From contig NZ_CAJNBK010000002.1 in assembly GCF_905220975.1 (NCBI RefSeq), positions 124,001-188,000 on the forward strand: a stretch of 64,000 bases of DNA, in the 5' to 3' direction. This document shows, one piece after another, positions 1-9,446 of this stretch. The stretch is from Paraburkholderia haematera (GTDB lineage: Bacteria; Pseudomonadota; Gammaproteobacteria; Burkholderiales; Burkholderiaceae). How positions within the stretch are numbered: position 1 is the first letter of the stretch; each line of letters begins with the position of its first letter. The position numbers were made by a program, and so were the translations under genes. The notes beneath the pieces were generated by a model that saw only the letters and a program-made list of their open reading frames with translations, had not been told where the DNA came from and did no database searches.

Positions 1-390
1 GTCTGAGACGGCCATCGGCACGGCGGTGGCGAGCAGCGCCAGGTGCGTCACGCGCTCCGGATAGCGGGCGGCGAAGTCGAGTGCGATCAGCGAGCCCATG
101 CTGTGGCCGGCCACGAATGCACGCTGTGCGCCGGCAGCGTCGAGCAGGGCGGCCAGCCAGTCGGCCATTGCTGTCACGGCGGTGAGCGCCGGGCCGGTGC
201 TGCGGCAGTGTCCGGGAAGATCGACCGCCAGTACGCCGAAGCCATGGTGGGCGAAGTAACGCGTTTGCAACGCCCACACGCTATGGTCATGCTCGGCGCC
301 GTGGATGAATACGGCGGTCGGCAGTCTGGGGTCGAACGGTTTGCCGCCGGTGTACGCGTAAGCGGGCTTGCCTTGAACGGTGAGAATCAT
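1..390 (-). CDS. Alpha/beta hydrolase, 3' part cut by window edge
   Basis: The reading frame is open from the ATG at 390 to the window edge, giving 130 residues. The N-terminal half of an alpha/beta hydrolase is visible: the strand and oxyanion turn FIHGAEHD (about residues 28-35), a VDLPGH turn at 56-61, and the nucleophile elbow GHSMGS at 95-100 with Ser97 as the expected nucleophile. The acid and His of the triad would lie outside the window. The start codon overlaps the stop of the upstream sulfhydrylase gene as ATGA, so the two are very likely translated together. The substrate cannot be deduced; linkage to homocysteine synthesis may only be positional. Confidence 0.85.
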   Translation of the reverse strand, partial: MILTVQGKPAYAYTGGKPFDPRLPTAVFIHGAEHDHSVWALQTRYFAHHGFGVLAVDLPGHCRSTGPALTAVTAMADWLAALLDAAGAQRAFVAGHSMGSLIALDFAARYPERVTHLALLATAVPMAVSD

Positions 391-1817
391 GCGGACTCCG
401 GGCGGGGATTGACCGCATCGGCGGATGGGGCGGAGGCGTTGCCGTGGGCCGAAGCAGCGGACGAGCTGGAGGCGCTGTGTGTTGCCGCGCTGGACGGACC
501 GGATGGCCCACTCCGAGGCGCGGTCGTCCCGCTCGCCTTCTGCGCGGCTTTCAGCGCGCGCTTGAGGTCGTCGATCAGATCGTCGGGGTCCTCGAGGCCG
601 ATCGACAGGCGGATCGTGCCTTCGGCGATGCCGGCTGCGGCAAGCGCGGCGGCGTCCATGCGGAAGTGCGTCGTCGAGGCGGGATGGATGACCAGCGAGC
701 GCGCGTCCCCGACGTTCGCGAGATGCGAGAACAGCGAAAGCGCTTCAATGAAGCTGCGCCCCGCGGCGCGGTCGCCGCGCAGATTGAAGCTGAACACCGC
801 GCCCGCGCCGCGGGGCAGCATACGCTTCGCGAGCGCATGGTCCGGATGCGACGGCAATTCCGGGTAGGCAACGGCTTCGACAGCAGGGTGCGCGCACAGG
901 AATTCGACCACTTTGCGCGTATTCGCGACGTGCCGTTCCATGCGTAGCGGCAGTGTTTCGATGCCCTGCAACAGTTGCCAGGCGGCCTGAGGATGCAGGC
1001 ACGCGCCGAAGTCGCGCAAGCCCTCGCGGCGGGCGCGCAGGAGGAACGGCGCGACGGTGCTTTCCTCGGCGAAGACCATGCCGTGAAAGCCCTCGTACGG
1101 TTCGGTAAATTCGGGGAAACGGCCGGATGCGTCGAAGTCGAAAGTGCCGCCATCCACGAGTACGCCGCCGATCGTGGTGCCGTGGCCACCGAGGAATTTG
1201 GTCGCCGAGTGATAGACGAAGTCGGCGCCATGCTCGAACGGCTTGAGCAGATAGGGCGTGGTGAAGGTCGAGTCGACCAGCAGCGGCACCCGGTGCTCGT
1301 GTGCCAGTTGCGCCACCGTGGCGATATCGAGCACGTCGAGGCCCGGGTTGCCGAGCGTTTCGCCGAACAGCAGGCGGGTGTTCGGGCGCAGCGCCGCGCG
1401 CCACGCGTCGGGATCGCCCGGTTTGACGAAGGTCGTCTCGATACCGAAGCGCCGCAGCGTGTAGTGCAGCAGATTGTGTGAGCCGCCGTACAACGCGCTG
1501 GAGGCAACGATATGGGAGCCGGCGCCCATCAACGTGGCGATCGCCAGATGGAGCGCGGCCTGGCCGCTGGCCGTGCCGATTGCGCCCGCGCCGCTTTCCA
1601 GCGCGGCCACGCGCTCCTCGAACACGGCCACGGTCGGGTTCGAGATGCGCGAATAGACGTGGCCGGCGCGCTCCATGTTAAAGAGCGCCGCGGCGTGGTC
1701 CGAGTCGCGGAACGAAAACGAGGTAGTCTGGTAGATAGGCGTGGCGCGCGCGCCGGTGGTCGGGTCAGGCGCTGCGCCGGCGTGCAGCGCAAGCGTATCG
1801 AAACGGTTGGCGGACAT
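387..1817 (-). CDS. metY: O-acetylhomoserine sulfhydrylase (Cys/Met PLP-dependent family)
   Basis: A 476-residue PLP enzyme of the Cys/Met metabolism family, expected to make homocysteine from O-acetyl- or O-succinylhomoserine and sulfide in the cytoplasm. The N-terminus has the family signature LALHAGAAPDP and PIYQTTSF; the PLP lysine is Lys207 in HSATKFLGGHG; ALYGGSHNLL binds the cofactor phosphate. The ATG at 1817 (MSANRFDTL) was chosen because residues upstream of it in the longer open frame do not resemble the family. The last ~45 residues (from about 428) form a Ser/Ala/Pro-rich tail beyond the usual ~430-residue length. MetY and MetZ are hard to tell apart by motif; the insert pattern around residues 215-260 favours MetY. 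Confidence 0.88.
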   Translation of the reverse strand: MSANRFDTLALHAGAAPDPTTGARATPIYQTTSFSFRDSDHAAALFNMERAGHVYSRISNPTVAVFEERVAALESGAGAIGTASGQAALHLAIATLMGAGSHIVASSALYGGSHNLLHYTLRRFGIETTFVKPGDPDAWRAALRPNTRLLFGETLGNPGLDVLDIATVAQLAHEHRVPLLVDSTFTTPYLLKPFEHGADFVYHSATKFLGGHGTTIGGVLVDGGTFDFDASGRFPEFTEPYEGFHGMVFAEESTVAPFLLRARREGLRDFGACLHPQAAWQLLQGIETLPLRMERHVANTRKVVEFLCAHPAVEAVAYPELPSHPDHALAKRMLPRGAGAVFSFNLRGDRAAGRSFIEALSLFSHLANVGDARSLVIHPASTTHFRMDAAALAAAGIAEGTIRLSIGLEDPDDLIDDLKRALKAAQKASGTTAPRSGPSGPSSAATHSASSSSAASAHGNASAPSADAVNPRPESA

Positions 1818-2056
1818 CCTGGGCGGCGAGGCCACGGACGGCCTCGCGAAAGGTGAAAGTGGCGGCCATCCTATCACCGGCATGGATCGCATCAAGCGCG
1901 GTTTTCCCGATGCACGCGGCCCGGACGGCGCCGAACCAGGCTTGCAAACGCCCGTTGCGCCTTGGTGGGCGGGCCGCTTTCCTTTTATGAGCCTTTCCGC
2001 TAGGATCGAAAGTCAATCAGGCACTATCAGCCTTGCGGGCATCACGGAGACAGATC

Positions 2057-2518
2057 ATGCGAGTCAGCGACATTCTTAAAGTCAAAGGCAACACCCTTTT
2101 TACGGTCACGCCAGATACAACGCTGCACGACGCAGTCAACACCATGGCCGAGCACGATATCGGTTCGCTGGTTGTGATGGAATACGGCGACCTCGTCGGC
2201 ATGCTGACGTTTCGCGAAATTATTCTGACCTTGAGCAAGCACGGCGGCAGCCTCGGCACCTTCACGATCCGCAAGCTGATGGACGACCATCCGCTCACCT
2301 GTACGCCGGAAACGGATGTCAACGAGGTTCGCCGCATGATGCTCGAGCATCATGTGCGCTATTTGCCGGTGCTGGAAAGCCGCACGCTGATGGGTGTGAT
2401 CTCGTTCTACGACGTTGCGAAGGCGGTGGTCGAAGAGCAGGGCTTCGAAAACCGCATGCTCAAGGCCTATATCCGCGACTGGCCGGAAGAACAGCCGGAA
2501 CAGCAGCCCACGCGCTAA
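2057..2518 (+). CDS. Two-CBS-domain protein
   Basis: A 153-residue cytoplasmic protein made almost only of a CBS pair: repeat one about residues 8-60 (TPDTTLHDAVNTMAEHDIGS), repeat two about 75-130 (TPETDVNEVRRMMLEHHVRY, then LMGVISFYDV). CBS pairs bind adenosyl nucleotides and act as energy or ligand sensors, but no effector domain is attached, so the partner is unknown. The ATG at 2057 is preferred over an in-frame upstream start because GGAGA lies at 2046-2050 with normal spacing. It is divergent from metY; a strong terminator follows the gene. Confidence 0.85.
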   Translation: MRVSDILKVKGNTLFTVTPDTTLHDAVNTMAEHDIGSLVVMEYGDLVGMLTFREIILTLSKHGGSLGTFTIRKLMDDHPLTCTPETDVNEVRRMMLEHHVRYLPVLESRTLMGVISFYDVAKAVVEEQGFENRMLKAYIRDWPEEQPEQQPTR

Positions 2519-2577
2519 CGGGCAGTGGCTCACCGCGGCGCTCGCGCCGTTGCCGTGAGTATGAAGATGCGGTCAAG

Positions 2578-2604
2578 GCGCGCGCGAAAGCGTGCGCTTT
2601 TTTT
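2578..2604 (+). terminator. Intrinsic terminator after the CBS gene
   Basis: An 8-bp GC stem (2578-2585 with 2590-2597, one G-T pair) closes a GAAA tetraloop and is followed by seven T residues at 2598-2604. It ends the CBS-protein transcript before the next gene. Confidence 0.85.
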
Positions 2605-2665
2605 GTGTCCGGCCCTTTCCCTTTTGTTGCTCCTTTAGCGCGCTTTTAGCCCGTCTACGAACTTC

Positions 2666-4603
2666 ATGAGCGATCGTCCAATACCTGCCGCCCGCCGTGC
2701 GGCCCGCCCTCACGAGTCGCACGAGTCGCAGTTCCGGCTGCTCGGCCAGCGCCGTTTCGCACCGTTTTTCTGGACCCAGTTCCTCGGCGCGATGAACGAC
2801 AACGTGTTCAAGATCGGCTTCACATCGCTCGTGACGTATCAGGCCGCGCGCTTTTCCGGTGTCGATCCGAAGACGGCTGCGTTCCTGATTTCAGCGATTT
2901 TCATTCTGCCGTTCGTGCTGCTGTCGGCCACCTCCGGCCAGATCGCGGACAAGTACGACAAGGCGATGCTCACGCGCTTCGTTAAAACCTTCGAAATCGT
3001 CGTGATGCTGATCGGCGGCGCGGGTTTCTGGCTGCATAGCGCGCCGCTGCTGTATCTGTGCACGTTTCTGATGGGCGTCCACTCGACGGTGTTCGGACCG
3101 GTCAAGTATTCGTACCTGCCGCAGCATTTGTCGAAGTCGGAACTGGTCGGCGGTAACGGCATGGTCGAGATGGGCACCTTCGTCGCGATCCTGATCGGCA
3201 CGATCGTCGGCGGCGTGGGCGCGGGTTTCGTCGAGCATGGCGCCGTGGTGCTGGCCTGCGCATGTGTCGGGATTGCGCTGGTGGGACGGCTGGTGTCGAA
3301 CTACGTGCCGGTCACGGCGGCGCCGCAGCCCGATCTGCGCATCAACTGGAATCCGGTCAGCGAGACGTGGCGCAACCTGAAACTCGCCCGCGAAAACCGG
3401 ACGGTGTTTCTGAGCCTGCTGGGGATTTCCTGGCTGTGGTTCGTGGGCGCGACCTTTCTGTCTTCGTTTTTCAGCTTCGCGAAAAACGTGCTGTCCGCCG
3501 ATCCGGATGTTGTGACCGTGCTCCTCGGTACGTTCTCGATCGGCATCGGCATCGGCTCGCTGCTGTGCGAAAAGCTCTCCAAGCGACGCATCGAAATCGG
3601 CCTTGTGCCGCTCGGCTCGATCGGCATGAGCGTGTTCGCGATCGACCTGTTTTTCGCAAGTCATGCGTTGCCGGCCGCCGGGCATCTGCTGAGCGTCGGC
3701 GAATTTCTCGTGCGGCCTGCCCATTGGCGCGTGCTGGCCGATCTGTTTCTGCTGGCCATGTTCGGCGGCTTCTATAGCGTGCCGCTCTATGCCCTGATCC
3801 AGAGCCGCAGCCAGCCGAGCCACCGCGCGCGAATCATCGCTGCGAACAATATTCTGAATTCGCTGTTCATGATCGTTTCGGCGTTGATGGCAATGGGACT
3901 GACCGCGGCGGGCTTCAGCATTCCGGCGATTTTCCTCGTGACCGCGCTGCTGAACATTGTCGTCGCGACGTACATCTATTCGCTCGTGCCCGAGTTTTTG
4001 CTGCGCTTTATCGCCTGGGTGCTGGTGCACACGTTCTACCGGATTCGTCTGGTGCATGCCGAACGGATTCCGGAAGAGGGTGCCGCCGTGCTGGTGTGCA
4101 ACCATGTGAGCTTTGTCGATGCGATCGTCATCATGGCGGAGAGCCCGCGGCCGATCCGCTTCGTGATGGACCATCAGATCTTCAAGTCGCCGTTCGCCGG
4201 CTGGGTGTTCCGCCACGCGAAGGCGATTCCGATCGCTCCTGCCCATCAGGATCCGGCGCTGCTGGCGCGCGCCTATGAGCGCTGCGCTGAGGCGCTCGCC
4301 GAGGGCGATCTGGTCTGCATTTTCCCGGAAGGCAAGATTACAAAAACCGGCGAGATGAATCCGTTCCGCCATGGCGTGACCGAGATCATCCATCGCACGC
4401 CGGCGCCGGTCATACCCATGGCGCTGCGCGGACTGTGGGGCAGCGTGTTTTCGCGCGCCAACGATATTCGCTGGCCGCGGCCGATCCAGAAGGGCGTGAT
4501 GAGCCGGCTGACGCTGGCGGTGGGCGAGCCGATCGATCCGGCTGAGGCGGCGCCGGAATTGCTTCAGCAGATCGTCACCGAGTTGCGCGGGCCGAGGAAG
4601 TAG
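2666..4603 (+). CDS. MFS transporter fused to 1-acyl-glycerol-3-phosphate acyltransferase (LplT/PlsC-like)
   Basis: A 645-residue inner-membrane fusion. Residues ~25-440 are a major-facilitator carrier with about 12 hydrophobic segments, beginning FFWTQFLGAMNDNVFKIG, typical of lysophospholipid transporters (LplT). Residues ~450-640 are a PlsC acyltransferase: NHVSFVD near 478 gives the Hx4D catalytic motif, and FPEGKITKTG near 553 is the substrate-binding motif. The combination fits lysophospholipid uptake and re-acylation in phospholipid repair, as done in E. coli by LplT plus Aas. Unlike many related fusions, no acyl-ACP synthetase domain follows. The ATG at 2666 has no clear Shine-Dalgarno sequence. 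Monocistronic appearance. Confidence 0.88.
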   Translation: MSDRPIPAARRAARPHESHESQFRLLGQRRFAPFFWTQFLGAMNDNVFKIGFTSLVTYQAARFSGVDPKTAAFLISAIFILPFVLLSATSGQIADKYDKAMLTRFVKTFEIVVMLIGGAGFWLHSAPLLYLCTFLMGVHSTVFGPVKYSYLPQHLSKSELVGGNGMVEMGTFVAILIGTIVGGVGAGFVEHGAVVLACACVGIALVGRLVSNYVPVTAAPQPDLRINWNPVSETWRNLKLARENRTVFLSLLGISWLWFVGATFLSSFFSFAKNVLSADPDVVTVLLGTFSIGIGIGSLLCEKLSKRRIEIGLVPLGSIGMSVFAIDLFFASHALPAAGHLLSVGEFLVRPAHWRVLADLFLLAMFGGFYSVPLYALIQSRSQPSHRARIIAANNILNSLFMIVSALMAMGLTAAGFSIPAIFLVTALLNIVVATYIYSLVPEFLLRFIAWVLVHTFYRIRLVHAERIPEEGAAVLVCNHVSFVDAIVIMAESPRPIRFVMDHQIFKSPFAGWVFRHAKAIPIAPAHQDPALLARAYERCAEALAEGDLVCIFPEGKITKTGEMNPFRHGVTEIIHRTPAPVIPMALRGLWGSVFSRANDIRWPRPIQKGVMSRLTLAVGEPIDPAEAAPELLQQIVTELRGPRK

Positions 4604-4822
4604 CGCGGCCGGTAGCGGCTTGCCGACCGGGGCCGGAGCGCAAGCCGAGGCGTCGCGAAAATTGCGGTCGTGTCCCGTTGCGGCGCGAATTTCTGCGCTT
4701 CCACCTGCTGCCCGCCTCGCCGCAGACTTGTCCGAACGACATAGATCGGCGCGCATGGCGGCCCTGACCCTTTTGCGGGCTGGCATAATAGTGCCTTCCC
4801 CGCATTTCTTTGGACGACGCCC

Positions 4823-5923
4823 ATGTCCGGCAACACGCTCGGTACGCTTTTCACTGTCACGACCTTCGGCGAATCGCACGGCCCCGCTATCGGCTGCGTG
4901 ATCGACGGCTGCCCGCCGGGCATGGCGCTTGGCGAAGCCGACATCCAGCTCGAACTCGACCGCCGCAAGCCGGGCACGTCGCGCCACGTCACACAGCGTC
5001 AGGAAGAAGACAAGGTCGAGATCCTGTCGGGCGTGTTCGAAGGCCAGACCACCGGCGCGCCGATCGCGCTGCTGATCCGCAATACGGACCAGCGCAGCAA
5101 GGATTACGGCAATATTGCCGACACCTTCCGACCCGGTCATGCCGACTATACCTACTGGCAAAAGTACGGCATTCGCGACTATCGCGGTGGCGGCCGTTCG
5201 TCGGCGCGTCTGACGGCCCCAACGGTGGCAGCCGGCGCAGTGGCGAAGAAATGGTTGCGCGAAAAATTCGGTACCGAGATCCGCGGCTACATGGCGGCGC
5301 TCGGCGAGATCGACGTGCCGTTCGTCGACTGGGCGCATGTGCGTGAGAACCCGTTCTTCGTGCCGAATGCGGAGATCGTGCCGGAACTCGAAAACTACAT
5401 GGACGCGTTGCGCAAAGACGGCGATTCGATCGGCGCGCGGATCAACGTCGTGGCTTCCGGCGTGCCGGTCGGGCTTGGCGAGCCGCTGTTCGACCGCCTC
5501 GATGCGGACATCGCGCACGCCATGATGGGCATCAATGCGGTGAAGGGCGTTGAGATCGGTGCGGGCTTCGCCAGCGTCGCGCAACGCGGTTCGGTGCACG
5601 GCGACGAATTGACGCCGGAGGGCTTCGTCGGCAATCACGCGGGCGGTGTGCTCGGCGGTATTTCGACCGGGCAGGACGTCACGGTATCCATTGCGATCAA
5701 GCCGACTTCGAGCATCCGCACCCCGCGCCGCTCGATCGACAAGGCCGGGCAGCCGGCTATCGTCGAAACGTTCGGGCGGCATGACCCGTGTGTGGGCATC
5801 CGGGCCACGCCGATCGCCGAATCCATGCTCGCGCTGGTGCTGATCGACCACGCGTTGCGCCACCGTGCGCAATGCGGCGATGTCGCCGTCAGCACGCCGA
5901 AGATCGCGGCGAGCGCGCCTTAA
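4823..5923 (+). CDS. aroC: Chorismate synthase
   Basis: A 366-residue cytoplasmic enzyme that converts 5-enolpyruvylshikimate-3-phosphate to chorismate with reduced FMN, the last step of the shikimate pathway. Family signatures are all present: [18 protein letters not shown] near the N-terminus, [20 protein letters not shown] with the FMN/substrate arginines, [22 protein letters not shown] and [13 protein letters not shown]. Length is normal. A -10-like CATAAT lies at 4784-4789. The TPR/glycosyltransferase-like gene follows after 57 bp and may be cotranscribed. Confidence 0.97.
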   Translation: MSGNTLGTLFTVTTFGESHGPAIGCVIDGCPPGMALGEADIQLELDRRKPGTSRHVTQRQEEDKVEILSGVFEGQTTGAPIALLIRNTDQRSKDYGNIADTFRPGHADYTYWQKYGIRDYRGGGRSSARLTAPTVAAGAVAKKWLREKFGTEIRGYMAALGEIDVPFVDWAHVRENPFFVPNAEIVPELENYMDALRKDGDSIGARINVVASGVPVGLGEPLFDRLDADIAHAMMGINAVKGVEIGAGFASVAQRGSVHGDELTPEGFVGNHAGGVLGGISTGQDVTVSIAIKPTSSIRTPRRSIDKAGQPAIVETFGRHDPCVGIRATPIAESMLALVLIDHALRHRAQCGDVAVSTPKIAASAP

Positions 5924-5980
5924 AGGGCGCACCCGGGCGCGCGCTGAACGTCTTCGTACTGCGCGCGCCGCGTCCTCGTA

Positions 5981-7456
5981 ATGACCAATACGAACATCGC
6001 ATCGGCAGATAGCCAACTCGCGGATCTACGGGTTCGCGCCGCCTCGCCGCATGCCGGCGCGGCCGATTGCCTCGCGTTTGCACAGACGCTGTTGCAGGAT
6101 GCCGGCCGCGACAAAGCCGGCCGGCGCGAAGCGCTTGCGGCGCTCGTGCGCGCGTATCAGCTCGATCCCTCCTGTGACCCCACACTGCTTCACACGATTG
6201 CGCAGACGGCGTTCATCGTACGCGACTGGGCGTTCGTCGACTCCGCCACCGCACTGCTCCTCGAACGGAACGCCGAAGACGTCAACCCGCTAATCTGGCG
6301 TGCCGCCGCCGTGCAACAACGCAACGACTTCGACACGGCCGAGCGGCTGCTGCGCGAAGCGGTGCGTATCGTGCCGGGCAATCCGGTGGCGCTGCACAAG
6401 CTCGCGTTGTGCATCAAGGAACAGGCTCGTTTCCAGGAAGCGGAAGCGTTGCTCAGGCAGGTGCTGGTGTTGTCGCCGAATAATGTGCATGCGCTGTTCG
6501 ATCTGTCGGAACTCGAAATTCGCACCGGGCGTTTCGCCGAAGGCTGGCCGCATTACGAATCACGCGTCGCCTTCGCGGATGATTTGACTAGCGCGCAGCA
6601 TGCGCTCGCTGCGATCAGCGCGCATTGGCAGGGCGAATCGCTGCAAGGCAAAACGCTGATCGTGTACGGCGAGCAAGGCAACGGCGACTGCCTTTGGGCG
6701 GTGCGTTTTCTGCCGCTGCTGGCCGAGCGGGCGCGCCGCGAGGGCGGGCGGGTGATTTTCGGTCACGACGGGCCATTGCGGCATCTATTCGAACGGATGC
6801 TGCCTGCTGACTTGCCGCTCGAAACGAGCCTTGAAACGCGGCCTGATTTCCATTGCGGGTTGATGAGCTTGCCGCTGCGGCTTGGCGTCTTCGATGCAGC
6901 GGGGTGGGGTGCGCCGTATCTGAACGCCGAGTCCGCGCGCGTGCAGGCATGGCGCGAACGGGTTCAAGCGCACACGGCCGGCAAGCCCGGTAATCGCAAC
7001 GTCGGTTTGGTGTGGAATGGGAATCCTGACCATATCCGCGATAGGCGGCGATCAGTGCCCGTCGAGCAACTTGGGCCGCTATTGAGCGTGCCGGGCGTGA
7101 CCTGGTTTGCGTTATCGCCTGGGCGCAGCGAGACGGTCGCGCAGTGGCGGGCCCAGCGTTTCGATGTGGTCGACCTGACCCACCATTTTCAGTCCGGATT
7201 CGACGACGTCGCTGCGTTGCTGGCCAATCTGGATCTGGTCGTCACGATCGATAGCGGGCCTGCGCATCTGGCGGGGGCGCTCGGCGTGCCGACGTGTTTG
7301 ATGATCGATCATGTGTCGGCATGGTTTTGGGGCGACGAATCGCGTACCACGCCCTGGTACGATTCTATTGAGCTCTTTCGACAGCCTGAGATTGGCGCGT
7401 GGGCGCCGGTGCTGGCTAAAGTGCGAGAGCGGATTGAAATGATGCGGGGCGTTTGA
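5981..7456 (+). CDS. TPR protein with glycosyltransferase-9-like C-terminal domain
   Basis: A 491-residue protein. Residues ~10-190 are alpha-helical tetratricopeptide units (for example AERLLREAVRIVPGNPVALH and AEALLRQVLVLSPNNVHALF). Residues ~210-490 resemble the heptosyltransferase/ADP-sugar fold: LIVYGEQGNGDCLWAVRFLP, then VVTIDSGPAHLAGALGVPTC near 418-437, the usual DxGPxHLAGALG nucleotide-sugar site. Such proteins often glycosylate surface or flagellar proteins, but no acceptor is suggested by the neighbours. It follows aroC closely on the same strand. Domain assignment is firm; biochemical role is not. Confidence 0.8.
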   Translation: MTNTNIASADSQLADLRVRAASPHAGAADCLAFAQTLLQDAGRDKAGRREALAALVRAYQLDPSCDPTLLHTIAQTAFIVRDWAFVDSATALLLERNAEDVNPLIWRAAAVQQRNDFDTAERLLREAVRIVPGNPVALHKLALCIKEQARFQEAEALLRQVLVLSPNNVHALFDLSELEIRTGRFAEGWPHYESRVAFADDLTSAQHALAAISAHWQGESLQGKTLIVYGEQGNGDCLWAVRFLPLLAERARREGGRVIFGHDGPLRHLFERMLPADLPLETSLETRPDFHCGLMSLPLRLGVFDAAGWGAPYLNAESARVQAWRERVQAHTAGKPGNRNVGLVWNGNPDHIRDRRRSVPVEQLGPLLSVPGVTWFALSPGRSETVAQWRAQRFDVVDLTHHFQSGFDDVAALLANLDLVVTIDSGPAHLAGALGVPTCLMIDHVSAWFWGDESRTTPWYDSIELFRQPEIGAWAPVLAKVRERIEMMRGV

Positions 7457-7504
7457 GCTTTTTGCGTTGCGGTGGCGCTCGCAATAGTCTCGCAGCGGAT
7501 TTTT

Positions 7505-7572
7505 TGTTTGCGCGGAGCGATTAACTGCGTGCCGTACGCGGACTGACGAACGAGCTCCGCGCACGGCAAACA
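7505..7572. terminator. Convergent hairpin between TPR gene and etfD
   Basis: An imperfect long inverted repeat lies between two convergent genes: 7505-7511 pairs with 7566-7572 and 7512-7518 pairs with 7554-7560, with a 35-nt loop region. T residues precede the left arm at 7501-7505. It may end one or both transcripts, but the large loop makes this uncertain. Confidence 0.35.
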
Positions 7573-7581
7573 AACACCGAA

Positions 7582-9255
7582 TCACATATTCGGATAGTTA
7601 GGCCCACCGCCGCCTTCAGGTGTCACCCACACGATGTTCTGCGTCGGGTCCTTGATATCGCAGGTCTTGCAGTGCACGCAGTTCTGCGCGTTGATCACCA
7701 GCCGCTCGCTGCCGTCGTCGTTCTTCACGAACTCGTACACCGCGGCCGGGCAATAACGCGATTCCGGCCCGGCATAGGTCTGCCAGTTCACATTCACCGG
7801 CACCGACGGATCTTTCAGCGTCAGGTGGGCCGGCTGATTCTCTTCATGGTTGGTGTTCGAGATGAACACCGAAGACAGGCGGTCAAACGTCAGTTTTCCA
7901 TCCGGCTTCGGATAGACAATCTGCTTGCATTGCGACGCCGGCTTCAGCATCTCGTGATCGGAATGCTGGTGATGCAGCGTCCAGGGCACGTTGCCGCCCA
8001 GCAGCTTCTGCTCGATGCCCACCATCAGCGTGCCAAGGTACAGGCCCTTGCTCATCCACTGCTTGAAGTTGCGCGCACGGTGCAGTTCGGTATGCAGCCA
8101 CGAAGTCCTGAACGACTCCGGATACGCCGTGAGTTCATCGCTGGTGCGTCCCGCCTGCACCGCATCGAATGCCGCTTCAGCCGCCAGCATGCCGGTCTTG
8201 ATCGCCGCGTGTGAACCCTTGATCCGCGATGCGTTCAGGAAGCCCGCATCGTCGCCCACCAGCGCGCCGCCCGGGAACACCAGCTTCGGCAGCGACAGCA
8301 GGCCGCCGGCCGTAATCGCCCGTGCACCGTACGAGACCCGCTTGCCGCCTTCCAGAATCGCGCGGATCGCCGGATGCGTCTTGTAGCGCTGGAATTCCTC
8401 GAACGGCGACAGGTACGGATTGGTATAGCCGAGGCCCACCACGAAGCCCACGACCACCTGGTTGTTGTCCATGTGATAGAGGAACGAGCCGCCGTAGGTG
8501 TCGTTCTCCAGCGGCCAGCCGGCGGTGTGCATCACCAGACCCGGTTTGTGTTTCGATGGATCGATTTCCCACAGTTCCTTGATACCGATGCCGTACACCT
8601 GCGGATCGGCGCCGTCGCGCAGCTTGAACTTCTCGTTCAGCTGACGGCCCAGATGCCCGCGTGCGCCTTCGCAGAAGAGCGTGTACTTCGCGTGCAACTC
8701 CATGCCGAGCTGGAAGTTTTCAGTCGGCTCGCCGTCCTTGCCAATGCCCAGATTGCCGGTCGCGACACCTTTGACCGAACCATCGTCGTTGTACAGAATC
8801 TCCGCCGCCGGAAAGCCCGGGAAAATCTCGACGCCGAGCGCTTCGGCCTGCTGACCCAGCCAGCGCGTCACGTTCGCGAGGCTGACCACGTAGTTGCCGT
8901 GATTCTTGAAGTTGTCGGGCAGCGCCCAGGTCGGCACGCTCTTCGAGCCGGTTTCGGTGAGGAAGAGGAACCGGTCTTCGGTCACGTCGACCGTCAGTGG
9001 CGCGCCTTTTTCCTTCCAGTCGGGGATCAGTTCGGTGATCGCGCGCGGATCCATCACCGCGCCCGACAGGATATGCGCCCCGATCTCCGAGCCTTTTTCC
9101 AGTACGCACACGCCAAGCTCGACGCCTTTTTCAGCCGCCAGCTGCTTCAGGCGGATCGCTGCGGACAGGCCCGCCGGGCCGCCGCCGACGATCACGACGT
9201 CGTATTCCATCGACTCGCGTGGACCGTATTGCTCAATGAGACTTGCGGGGGTCAT
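7582..9255 (-). CDS. etfD: Electron transfer flavoprotein-ubiquinone oxidoreductase
   Basis: A 557-residue membrane-associated flavoprotein that passes electrons from ETF (acyl-CoA and amino-acid dehydrogenases) to ubiquinone. The N-terminus carries the FAD-binding strand VVIVGGGPAGLSAAIRLKQL; EKGSEIGAHILSGAVMDPRA and FLNASRIKGSHAAIKTGMLA are characteristic; the C-terminal 4Fe-4S cluster motif is NCVHCKTCDIKDPTQNIVW plus an upstream Cys in SRYCPAAVYE. Length is typical. It is transcribed away from an SDR gene; a palindrome in the shared promoter region may control both. Confidence 0.96.
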   Translation of the reverse strand: MTPASLIEQYGPRESMEYDVVIVGGGPAGLSAAIRLKQLAAEKGVELGVCVLEKGSEIGAHILSGAVMDPRAITELIPDWKEKGAPLTVDVTEDRFLFLTETGSKSVPTWALPDNFKNHGNYVVSLANVTRWLGQQAEALGVEIFPGFPAAEILYNDDGSVKGVATGNLGIGKDGEPTENFQLGMELHAKYTLFCEGARGHLGRQLNEKFKLRDGADPQVYGIGIKELWEIDPSKHKPGLVMHTAGWPLENDTYGGSFLYHMDNNQVVVGFVVGLGYTNPYLSPFEEFQRYKTHPAIRAILEGGKRVSYGARAITAGGLLSLPKLVFPGGALVGDDAGFLNASRIKGSHAAIKTGMLAAEAAFDAVQAGRTSDELTAYPESFRTSWLHTELHRARNFKQWMSKGLYLGTLMVGIEQKLLGGNVPWTLHHQHSDHEMLKPASQCKQIVYPKPDGKLTFDRLSSVFISNTNHEENQPAHLTLKDPSVPVNVNWQTYAGPESRYCPAAVYEFVKNDDGSERLVINAQNCVHCKTCDIKDPTQNIVWVTPEGGGGPNYPNM

Positions 9256-9344
9256 TGATGCTCCTCTTCTTACCGTTAGAATGCTTTTTTCGGGATCGTA
9301 TTGTGGGCGATGGTCTCCGCCACTGCAACCAGATGAGCAGAGAT

Positions 9345-9360
9345 TAGCACGATCGTTCTA
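9345..9360. promoter_or_regulatory. Palindromic operator candidate in the etfD/SDR divergent promoter
   Basis: TAGCACGATCGTTCTA is a 16-bp palindrome with 7 of 8 complementary pairs, centred on ACGATCGT and placed between two divergent genes. Such sites usually bind TetR-type dimers. TetR-family regulators of fatty-acid oxidation are known to control ETF-QO genes in several proteobacteria; assigning this site to one of them is inference. Confidence 0.4.
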
Positions 9361-9446
9361 TTTCTGTGATACGGTATGACCCGCAGTGACGGTCTTGCCG
9401 CATCTGTCAACCGCGTCTGTAACAACAACCGAACAAAGGAACGACT

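Noticed and set aside
1818..2056. SAM-type riboswitch upstream of metY
   Set aside because: I could not find a recognisable SAM riboswitch core or a terminator in the minus-strand leader.
2891..6016. Very long open frame on the minus strand across the MFS fusion and aroC
   Set aside because: It is antisense to two well-supported genes, is rich in Arg/His/Asp/Gln as antisense frames in GC-rich DNA are, and shows no family motif.
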